Of a stretch of DNA of 64,000 bases, positions 1 to 12,000 are shown in pieces. How positions within the stretch are numbered: position 1 is the first letter of the stretch; each line of letters begins with the position of its first letter. The stretch is from Bigelowiella natans CCMP2755 (taxonomy: Eukaryota > Cercozoa > Chlorarachniophyceae), in assembly GCA_000320545.1 (NCBI GenBank), contig ADNK01003025.1, positions 62,001-126,000 of the forward strand, read 5' to 3'. Under the pieces are notes generated by a model. That model ran no database searches. It was not told the origin of the DNA and saw only the letters and a program-made list of their open reading frames with translations. The position numbers and the translations under genes were made by a program.

Positions 1-3000
1 GGAATCAACATCGATATCGGAGGCACTGGCACTGAAGGAACCGGTGACATGAAGATTGATCAGTCCGAACTTCGTTTGATTTCCAGTACAAATGCTACCT
101 TCACCGCTGTCGGCGCCAGTATTCACGTGTACGATACCGTTCTAAGTGACACTACTGACATCAAAGAACGAGTATTCATGCGAGCTGACGCCGATATTTC
201 ATACCGTGGCTCTACGGTATGGAAGTCCATCCGGGGAATGGCACCAAAAGTAAACATCTCCCAGGATATGAAGGTGACGGAAGGTCATTTGATCATGGAG
301 TCCAAGGAATACTATGTGCACAAGGATACTTGGATTCAGAGTGAGGCAAACAACATCTACATCGAGGATTCTGCATCTGGTGCGGGTAGTATGATCACTG
401 AAAGCCCAGTTTACTGGAGGAGCAGTGGAGATATGACCTTTGAAGTACCGATGAAGGTTCTCGGTTCTGGAACCCTCACATTCCAGGCTGACAGCGACGA
501 GGACAACCTGGGAACTTTGTCTTTTGATTCGACTGCAAGCATCACTGTGTATGACACAGCGGTTCAGGAGTTGACATTCACTGGCGCCGATTTGATTCTG
601 GAGGCTGATGTTCAAGCAAGACAGGCCAACATTACAATCCAGGTTTCAAACCACACCGGTTCGACAATGAGTGTTGGTACGGGTTCTCTCGGTATGCAAG
701 TGAGCAATGCTGAGCTTGGTCGTATTAAGTCGGATACATCCGTAATGTTTGGAAGCTCGCAGACTGATAAGTTGTTTGTGGATGCTGCCACTTACACGCA
801 CACTCCAGTTGATTTGTACTTCGTTGCTATCGACAAGGTTGAGTTCAAGACGGGTGCTTCAAATTTCGCTACCCGTGTTGGTGTGCATTCAGATAAAGAC
901 ATCACTGTAAGTGCACCTGTGACTACTACTGGTGGTACTATGACCTGGGTTGCAAACGCAGACTGTGGTACTACTACTGGCAGTGGTACATTTACTAAGA
1001 CAGCGTCTGGATCGATCACCACAACAAATAACGCCATGTGGATCGAGGCATATGATGTAGTATTGGCTCCCTCAGGTGGAATCAACACTGGGTCGTCTGC
1101 CCTTCACTTTGTCGGTTGTGGTGTATCCATTGACGTTGGAGGATCTGGATCTCCTCGAACAGGAGAGATGGTTGTTGACCGAAGTGAGCTACAGCTTCTG
1201 ACATCGACGAACCTGACGTTCAATAGCGTCACAAAGAAGATCACAGTGTACGACAATTTAATCACTGATACAACGACAGTTGCAGATCGTGTGACTCTTA
1301 ATGCTCACACAAATATTGACTTTTTGGGTTCGTCGTTCTTCAAATCGTTGCGAAGTTCTTCTCCGATTATCAACATCAAGAATGACTTAAAGGTGACTGA
1401 AGGTCATCTTGTTTTTGAATCGGAAAGGTATAATGTGGATGGTGGTATTTGGATTCAAAGTGAGGCAAAGAACATCTATGTCGAACCACCTAAATCCGCC
1501 ACTGGTAAGATGTTCACAAGCACTCCTGTAACATGGAGGTCTGTAGGCGACTTAACCATTGAAGTACCGATTGACGTGAGCGGCTCTGGCTCGTTCATGA
1601 TGGAAGCAGATTATGACGAGGATGCAGCAGGGACAGTTTCTCTAAGCTCTGGCTCTCATGTAAAGGTTGTTGGAGCAACTGTAGACCAAGTTCTTATTAC
1701 TGCTGCAGATTTCATCCTTGAATCGAATATTATTGGGGCTCAGGCCAATGTTTCTATTCAAACTTCCAACCATTCTTCATCAAGAATTAGTGTGGGAAAT
1801 AACCATGGAGGTATGCACATTAGTGATTCAGAACTTGACCGAATAACTACCACATCGGAGCTTGTTATTGGAAGTCTGCAAACTGATCATGTGATATTTG
1901 ATGGAGCTACCCACGCCGACACCCCCGCTGATGTCTTCGTTGTGACGAACAATCGTGTTGATTTTGTTGGTGTGAAATCTACGTTCGCAACTCGAGTTGG
2001 AATTCACGCGGACAACGATGTTAGGGTTGTTGCACCCGTCGAAGTTTCCGGTGGTCCGATTACTATTGTTGCTGACGCGGATTGCAACTCCACCGGTGTT
2101 TTTATATTAAATCCACCAGGCTCAATCAAGGCTACGAATCAAGAGTTCACAATACAAGCACATGATGTTCACATGACTGCTCCTATCAACACTGGAAGTT
2201 CTCGAACGAATTTCATTGCCTGCAACGGTGCCTCAATCGATGTAGGTAGCGACGGGAACACCAATACTGGAGATATCAGAATATCGCAAGCAGAGTTGCG
2301 TCTAATTACCAGCACGAACCTAACGTTCAATGCGGAAAGCGCCAACATCAATTTGTACGAAACTGTCATCACTGACACCACAAATGTTGCTGGCCGTGTT
2401 TTCTTCACGGCTTCTCACAATGTAACTTTCTATGAATCGACAGTGTACAAGTCAACGAGATCTACTGCAAATAAAGTGAACATATCTTCCGACATGAAGG
2501 TTACCGAAGGACACTTGATTCTTGAAGCTACCCAATTTGACGTGGAGGCTGGTGTTTACGTTCAATCCGAAAAGGAAAATATTTACGTAGAGCCTCAAAT
2601 GTACGGAACAGGACATATGACCACAGATACCCCTGTGACATGGAAGAGCGCCAAAGATCTGACATTTGAAGTACCTATGGATGTCTATGGCACAAGCTCT
2701 CTAATGTTCCAAGCTGATAGTGATGAGGATGCTGACGGAACTCTCTCATTCTCCTCGATATCCAGTGTTACAGTTAGGGACCCAACAGTTGAGTCTATAC
2801 TGATTACGGCTGCGGACTTTATCCTCGAGCCTACCATCAATGGATCATTCGCTAACATTACCGTTCAGGTGTCCAACCACACCGGATCTACGATGAGTAT
2901 TGGAAGCAATAATGGAGGATTGCACCTCAGTGACACTGAATTGGATCGAATTTTCACGAAAACATCCTTGATCTTGGGAAGTACACAAACTGATATTGTC

Positions 3001-6000
3001 AACGTGGATGGAGCATCGCACACAGATACTCCTCAAGATGTGTTCATCGTGAGTATGAACGCTATTAACTTCATTAATCAGGGATCATCTTTTATCACCC
3101 GCACTGGGGTCCACTCGGATAATACTGTTACCGTTGCAGCTCCAGTCTCAATAAGTGGGGGTACTCTCACTGTTGTCGCAGACGCTACTTGTAATAAAAC
3201 TGGAGATTTCATAATCACCTCAACTGGATCCCTGAAAACTTGGGATAACGTTGCCTGGATCCAGGCTCACGACGCACGCATCGGCGGAACGATAGATACT
3301 GGAAAATCAGCAACACACATCATTGGTTGCCATGGTGTCACCATCGATGTGGGAGGTGATGGAAGTTCAACTACGGGGCAACTGAAAGTTCAGAAAACAG
3401 AGTTGCAGAAGATTACGAGCACTAATCTGACATTCACCTCGCTAAGTGCCGATATTCATGTATACGATACTGTTATCACAGACACGACTAACGTGAAAGA
3501 AAGAGTCACTTTCAAAGCATATGAAAATCTAAGGTTCGCTGGGTCTACAGTCTTTAAGTCTGTTCTGGCCATGGCACCGAAAATTAATATCTCTGCAGAC
3601 ATGAAAGTGACTGAAGGGCATTTAATATTCGAAGGAACAGAGTACAATGTTGACTCTGGAACCTGGATTCAGTCGGAGGTCAAAAACATTTACGTGGAGC
3701 CTACTCAGGGTGGAACCGGAAGTATGCTTCTCCGAACACCAGTTTGGTGGAGAAGTGCCAGCGACATCACATTTGAAGTGCCTGTAAACGTTTCCAAACC
3801 AAGTTCTTTGATGTTCGAAGCTGATAGCGATGAGGATGCCGATGGCACCCTGTCCTTCAATTCTGTGTCCCACATTAATGTTCGTGATAGTGCAGTTCAA
3901 CAGCTCGTGTTCACTGGTGCGCAGATGATTCTGGAGTCAGAAGTCAGAGGCCTCCAAGCGAACATCACTGTCCAGGTGTCAAACTATACCGGATCGGTGA
4001 TGAGCATTGGCCAGACTCACGGGGGTCTTCACCTCTCTGACCAAGAGCTGGATCGCATTACAACAGCTTCTTCCCTGCAACTAGGTAGTCTGCAGACAGA
4101 TAAAGTCTACGTTGATACGATCACGCACACAGATACTCCAGCAGATGTCTATTTCGTGAGCAACAATGCCATTGAGTTCGCGGGATCAGCCATGTTCAAG
4201 ACCCGTGTGGGTATCCACGCTGATAACGATGTCATCGTTAACGGTGCTGTGAAGACCGAGGGCGGAACAATCACTATTGTTGCAGATGCAACATGCAATA
4301 GTACTGGCATCTTGCACAAGGGAAGTACGGGTTCTATTACTTCGACAAACAACGTCATCTGGATCCAAGCTTACGATGTTATGGTTGTTGGTACCGGAAG
4401 AATTGACTCTGGAACAGCAGCCACACATTTCGTAGGATGTGACGGAGTGAGCATTGACGTTGGAGGGGATGGAACTACTATGACGGGTCAGATGCGTGTT
4501 GATAAGTCTGAACTGCAAATTATCACCAGCACGAACTTGACTTTCAATGCGGAATCCGGAAACATTCATGTGTATGATACCGTATCCACTGACACAACTC
4601 AAGTCTTGGATCGGGTCACATTCAACGCTTTTGATTATCTAGTATTTGCCGGTTCTAACGTTTTCAAATCCGTTCGTGGTGCTGCACCAAAAATGAACAT
4701 ATCTGCGGATATCAAAGTGACTGAAGGACATCTCGTACTAGAGGCCACTGAATATATCGTTGATTCGGGAGTTTACGTGCAATCTGAAATTCAAAACATT
4801 TACGTCGAGCCAACCAAGGGGCTTTCCGGAAGCATGATGTTGCACACTCCAGTTACATGGAAGAGTGCAAATGATTTAACTTTCGAAGTACCTATGAATG
4901 TGGATGGATCTGGAACACTTAACTTCCACGCAGATACCGATGAGGATAAAGAAGGCACTTTATCATTCTCGACTGGATCTCATGTCGAAGTGAAAGATCC
5001 CGCTGTACAGCAAGTTCATATTACGGCTGCTGACCTGCTCCTATCTGCTAATTTGAAAGCTTTGCAGGCTAACGTCACCATTCAGAGTTCAAATTCTTCC
5101 CATTCCGAAATGGTAATTGGAAATTCAAATGGAAAGGGCGGATTACAGCTAAGCGATGCAGAGTTGGATCTTATAACGACGGCTACCTCGTTGCAGCTCG
5201 GCAGCATTCAGACTGACAGTCTTTATGTGAGCGGAGTTTCTCACGTTGATACGCCAGCAGATGTTTATTTCGTAAGTATGAACCAAATTCAGTTCTGGGG
5301 TGCGCCCTCCACTTTCAAGACTCGTCTCGGAATCCACGCTGATAATGATATCAATCTAGAAGCTCCAGTGACCACAACAGGTGGTACTGTCACTGTTGTG
5401 GCAGATGCGACTTGCAATGGTACTGGAACTTTAAAGAAAACTCACTCTGGTTCAATTACGTCGACGGACAATGCAATTTTCATCCAGGCCCGTGATATTG
5501 TGCTTTCCCATCCCGGTCGCATCAACTCAGGATCCGCAGCTACTCACATTATTAGTTGCGATGGTCATGTGGATGTGGGTGGAGATGGAACGTCAACCAC
5601 TGGAATAATGAAGATTGATAAACTCGAATTGGCACTCTTCACAAGTTCGAATATGACTATTAATTCTGTTGGTCACGGTATGCATGTGTACGACACTGTG
5701 ATTACGGACACCACACAAGTTGCGGATCGTATCACGTTCAACGCCGCGACAGATCTTGTTTTTGCTGGATCTTCGGTATTCAAGTCCACCAGGGCTGTAG
5801 CACCAAAGATGAACATCTCAGCAGATATGAAGGTCACAGAAGGCCACATGGTCTTCGAGGCAACTGAATACATAGTTGATGCTGGCGTGTGGGTTCAGTC
5901 GGAAGTACAAAACATTTACGTCGAGCCTACGAAAGGTTTGAGTGGTCCTGCTAGCATGCGTTTGAGGACTCCAGTATGGTGGAGGAGTGCAAACGACGTC

Positions 6001-9000
6001 ACCTTTGAAGTCCCAATGATCGTAACCGAGCCTGGATCGTTGATGTTCCATGCTGATAGCGATGAGGATGCTAGTGGAACCGTGTCGTTCTCTTCTGTAT
6101 CTCACGTGACCGTGCAGGATAGCAGAACTCAGGAGATCGTCATCAGCGGTGCTGACCTGATCCTAGAAGCGAACATTAACGCATTGCAAGCTAATGTGAC
6201 GATTGACCCAAGCAACCATACTGGCTCGAAGATGAGTGTTGGTTTGGTTGATCATGGGGGATTGTATCTGAGCGATACTGAGCTCGACCGTATCACGACA
6301 GCAACATCGTTGCAGCTCGGAACCCTTCAAACTGATAAGCTTTTCGTCGATGGGGTGTCTCACGTGGATACTCCAGCCGATGTGTACTTCGTCAGTATGA
6401 ACAGCATCGAGTTCAAGGGGACTGCGTCTACTTTCAAGACTCGTATTGGCATTCATGCTGATAACGATGTGACAGTGAGTACCGGACTCACGACCACCGG
6501 TGGAACCGTGACTATTGTTGCTGATTCCACGTGTAACGACACTGGTACTTTTACGAAGACAGCATCTGGGTTCGTAAAGAGTACGGACAACGTGATGTGG
6601 ATTCAAGCTCACGACGTGGTGCTGGCACCTAGTGGAAGGCTTGACTCTGGCAGTGCCGCAATGCACTTCATTGGTTGTGATGGCGTCACGATTGATGTTG
6701 GTGGAGACGGAAGTTCGACTACTGGTCATATGAAGATCGATAAGTCTGAGCTTCAGTTGTTGACAAGCAATAACTTGACTTTCAACGCTGAGAGCGCAAG
6801 CATTTACGTATACGATACGGTGATCACTGACACTACGCAAGTCCTTGATCGCGTTACCTTCAACGCTGCTGAGGACTTGGTGTTTGCTGGATCTTCAGTG
6901 TTCAAGTCACTCCGTGGAGTTGCTCCACGACTGAACGTATCAGCAGATATGAAGGTTACTGAGAGCCACCTCGTCTTGGAATCTAATGAATACAATGTTG
7001 CGGCCGGTGTATGGGTACAATCTGAAGTTCAGAACATTTATGTGGAGCCTCTCGTTGGTCAATACGGGACGTTGCGCACGAATACGCCTGTAACATGGAA
7101 GAGTGCCGGTGACATTACGTTTGAAGTGAAATCTTTCGTATTTGGAGATGGATCTTTCAACATTCACGCTGATAGCGATGAAGATACTAGTGGAACAATA
7201 TCATTCTCGAACGGATCCTCAGTTGAGGTTACCGATCAAGGTGTTATTGCAATGGTATTCACTGGTGGTGATATTATTCTTGAAGATAGAATCCTTGGGA
7301 AGCAGGCCAACATCACCGTGCAACCCTCGAATTCTACCTCTTCGCTTTTGAGTGTAGGTGCTAACCATGGCGGTATGAATTTGGATAACAAGGAATTGAA
7401 CCTTCTTCATACGACTTCTATGTTGAAGCTTGGAAGCTTCCAGACGATGTTCCTTTTCTTGGATGGAGCTGTCTACAAAGATAAACCACATAATGTAGAA
7501 TTGATATCTGAGCACAACATCAATGTTACTGGATCACCGGTCGTATTTAATTCGAGAACTCGAATGCTCGCAATCGATCATATTACAATTTCTGCAAATA
7601 TTTCCATCTCGGGAGGTAATGCAACAATATGGGCTGACTATGATTGCAATCACATTGGCCAGCTGACTATTACACCTACTGGAGGTGTTTACACTGACAA
7701 CACTGAGCTTTTCCTTATTGCACCGAAGTTTTCCATTCAAGGTGAAGTCATTGCTCTGAATAGAGAGACTGTTGTCTCAGCTTGTTCTGGACAAAATATT
7801 GACATCGGTGGTGACGGTACTACCACTACGGGTGATACTAAGATTACGAAATCAGATTTGAGGGGTATGACTGGTATGAACGTTTCCATTCGTGCAAGCG
7901 GAGGTAGCGTTTTCATTTATGATACTGTCATTGATGATACACGTGATTTGCAAGGACGGGTGAAGCTATATTCCGATATTAAGATCAACCTGATGAGATC
8001 GTCAGCTTGGAAATCAATCCAATTGAACGCTCCTGTCATTAATGCATACGCAGATATTAAGGTGACCGAAGGCCACCTCTATACTTGGGCATCATATTAC
8101 AACATCAGGGAGATGAACCATTTTCAATCTGAAGTTGGGAATATGTATTTCCTAAAGAAAACTGCTAATGCGAACATGACCGTTTGGACCCAAGTTGAAT
8201 GGCGAAGTGCAAGCGATATCACATTTGAAGTTCCGATTTTTGTTCAAGGCTTTGGAACAATGACAGTTAAAGCAGATAGCGATGAAGACGCAAAAGGAAC
8301 TATTTCCTTTTCTGCTGATGCAGACGTCACTGTTGTTTCGCCTCATGTCCAACAGGTACTCCTTACTGGAGCTGATCTTATAATGGATGGCAATCTTATG
8401 GGTAGACAAGCAAACGTTACAATCCAAGCCTCAAATTACTCAGGATCTCTGATGACACTTGGAAATGGAAACGGTGGAATGCACATTACTGACGCTGAAC
8501 TTGACCGTATCACAACAGATACATCGCTACAACTTGGAAGTCTGCAGACGGACAGGATTCACGTAGATGGATTGTCACACACCGACACGCCGGCAGATGT
8601 GCATTTCGTTAGTACCAACTACATCGAATTCAGAGGAACTCCATCCAGTTTCAACACTCGCGTTGGAATTTACGCTGATAACGATATCTTGGTGCATGTC
8701 CCTGTTACAGTTAACGATGGGACCGTAACCATTGTGGCGGATGCTAAGTGTAATAGCACTGGTACGTTAAAGAAAACATTAGGAGGTAGTATCAAGTCGA
8801 CATCCGGACCTATTTGGATTCAGGCTTACGACGTGGATTTCGCACCACCTGGAAGAATTGATGCGGGTGCGCACGCAATCCACTTCGTGGGCTGTGGCGT
8901 GTCTATTGATGTTGGTGGAGATGGCACTTCAACAACGAGTGAAATGCGAGTTAGCAAAACTGAGCTGAGCCTTCTGACTTCTACCAACCTGACTTTCAAT

Positions 9001-12000
9001 GCAGAAACCAGATCGATCACCGTTTACGATACAGTTTCAACAGATACTCTGAATGTTCTCGACAGAGTTACGTTTAATGCCTTCCACTACCTGACATTCG
9101 CAGGATCCAACGTATTTAAATCTATCCGCGGCCACGCTCCAAAAATGAACATCTCTGCAGACATGAAGGTCACAGAGGGGCATATGGTGCTAGAGGCCAA
9201 GGAATACATCGTAGATTCTGGAATTTGGATCCAATCAGAAATTCAAAACATTTATGTCGAGCCTCTTCCTGGTTTCAGTGGAAGCATGATTTCCGATACA
9301 CCTGTTACTTGGAGAGCAGCTCACGATCTGACTTTTGAGGTTCCCCAGAAGGTGCACGGAAGTGGATCATTGATGCTCCTTGCAGATAGCGATGAGGATA
9401 CCGATGGAACTATCACAATCTCTCCCGTGTCTACAATTGAGGTTATCGATACTCGAGTACAGGAGATCGTTTTCACGGCTGCCGACGTATATTTGAACCC
9501 TCTCTTAAAGGCAGGGCAAGCAAACGTAACGTTTGATGTTTCGAACCACACTCATTCCACATTGAGCTTAGGTAGTGTAAACTCTGGTGGTATGTGGCTT
9601 GACAACGCCGAAATTGATCGTATCAGGACTGCAACATCTGTTCAGTTTGGAAGCACTCAAACTGACAGAATCATCGTAGATGGAATGACTTACTTCCAGA
9701 CTCCTGCAGATGTCTACTTTATCAGCAACAACCAAATCACCTTTAAGGGCGGTGCAACAAACCTTGCTAGCAGAATTGGTGTCCATGCTGATAACGACAT
9801 CACGATCACATCGCATGTAAAGACTACCGGTGGAACAATGACCTTCGTTGCAGATGCTACCTGCAATGGTACAGGAACGTTCACGAAGTCAGCTACAGGA
9901 CATGTCACAACCTCTGATGATACTCTTTGGATTCAAGCTCATGATATGAGACTTGCACATCCTGGGCGACTCGATTCCGGCGCATCCGCTACTCACGTTA
10001 TTGGTTGCTCCGGTGTTACTATCGACGTAGGTGGCGATGGATCCTCAACTACAGGGCAATTGAAACTGAACAAATCTGAGCTTCAATTGTTCACTAGCTC
10101 GAATCTTACTTTTAACTCCGAGAGTGCAGCTATCTATGTTTATGATACTGTGATTACGGACACCACACAAGTTGCGGATCGTATCACGTTCAACGCCGCG
10201 ACAGATCTTGTTTTTGCTGGATCTTCGGTATTCAAGTCCACCAGGGCTGTAGCACCAAAGATGAACATCTCAGCAGATATGAAGGTCACAGAAGGCCACA
10301 TGGTCTTCGAGGCAACTGAATACATAGTTGATGCTGGCGTGTGGGTTCAGTCGGAAGTACAAAACATTTACGTCGAGCCTACGAAAGGTTTGAGTGGTCC
10401 TGCTAGCATGCGTTTGAGGACTCCAGTATGGTGGAGGAGTGCAAACGACGTCACCTTTGAAGTCCCAATGATCGTAACCGAGCCTGGATCGTTGATGTTC
10501 CATGCTGATAGCGATGAGGATGCTAGTGGAACCGTGTCGTTCTCTTCTGTATCTCACGTGACCGTGCAGGATAGCAGAACTCAGGAGATCGTCATCAGCG
10601 GTGCTGACCTGATCCTAGAAGCGAACATTAACGCATTGCAAGCTAATGTGACGATTGACCCAAGCAACCATACTGGCTCGAAGATGAGTGTTGGTTTGGT
10701 TGATCATGGGGGATTGTATCTGAGCGATACTGAGCTCGACCGTATCACGACAGCAACATCGTTGCAGCTCGGAACCCTTCAAACTGATAAGCTTTTCGTC
10801 GATGGGGTGTCTCACGTGGATACTCCAGCCGATGTGTACTTCGTCAGTATGAACAGCATCGAGTTCAAGGGGACTGCGTCTACTTTCAAGACTCGTATTG
10901 GCATTCATGCTGATAACGATGTGACAGTGAGTACCGGACTCACGACCACCGGTGGAACCGTGACTATTGTTGCTGATTCCACGTGTAACGACACTGGTAC
11001 TTTTACGAAGACAGCATCTGGGTTCGTAAAGAGTACGGACAACGTGATGTGGATTCAAGCTCACGACGTGGTGCTGGCACCTAGTGGAAGGCTTGACTCT
11101 GGCAGTGCCGCAATGCACTTCATTGGTTGTGATGGCGTCACGATTGATGTTGGTGGAGACGGAAGTTCGACTACTGGTCATATGAAGATCGATAAGTCTG
11201 AGCTTCAGTTGTTGACAAGCAATAACTTGACTTTCAACGCTGAGAGCGCAAGCATTTACGTATACGATACGGTGATCACTGACACTACGCAAGTCCTTGA
11301 TCGCGTTACCTTCAACGCTGCTGAGGACTTGGTGTTTGCTGGATCAACGGTGTTCAAATCTGTACGTGCTGTTGCTCCAAAACTTAATGTGTCTGCAGAT
11401 ATGAAAGTTACTGAAGGACATTTGGTTTACGAGGCAACCGAATATATCGTTGACTCAGGTGTCTGGATTCAATCCGAAGTTCAGAACATTTACGTAGAAC
11501 CTACAAAGGGTGGATCTGGACTTATGCGATCTGGTACTCCTGTATGGTGGAGAAGTGCAAACGACATTACCTTCGAAGTACCTATGATTGTCACCGATCT
11601 TGGCACTCTAAATTTCCACGCAGATAGTGACGAAGATGCTGAGGGTACCATTACATTTTCTAAAGATGCTAATGTGACTGTCCAGGACAGCGCTGTTCAA
11701 CAGATTGTATTTACTGCAGCTGATCTTATTTTGGATTCTCACGTTGTTGGTCTTCAAGCTAACATTACATTACAGCCAACTAACTTCACAGGCTCTGTAT
11801 TGAGCCTTGGCGTAAACCACGGTGGCTTCCATATTAGTGACGCAGAATTGGATCGTATTTCGACTGCTACATCGTTGCAATTCGGAAGTTTGCAAACCGA
11901 CAAGATTTGGGTCAGCGGAGTCAGCCATGCAGACACTCCGGCTGACGTTTACTTCGTTAGTACAAACAGCATTGATTTCTGGGGAGCTGCATCTTCATTC

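Noticed and set aside
49-51. ATG at 49 as the start of the giant gene
   Set aside because: The 16 codons before it are in frame and match the repeat consensus, so translation starts upstream of the window.
6163-6840. Antisense open frame of 225 codons (and its twin at 10615-11292)
   Set aside because: It lies opposite the repeat gene and recurs only because the DNA tract is duplicated. Its composition is what reverse-complement repeat codons give. The many other short antisense frames are of the same kind.
5695-11345. Duplicated tracts as pure assembly error
   Set aside because: Flanks of each copy are different and in phase, and tracts 2 and 3 carry distinguishing base changes. An artefact remains possible but is not the simplest reading.
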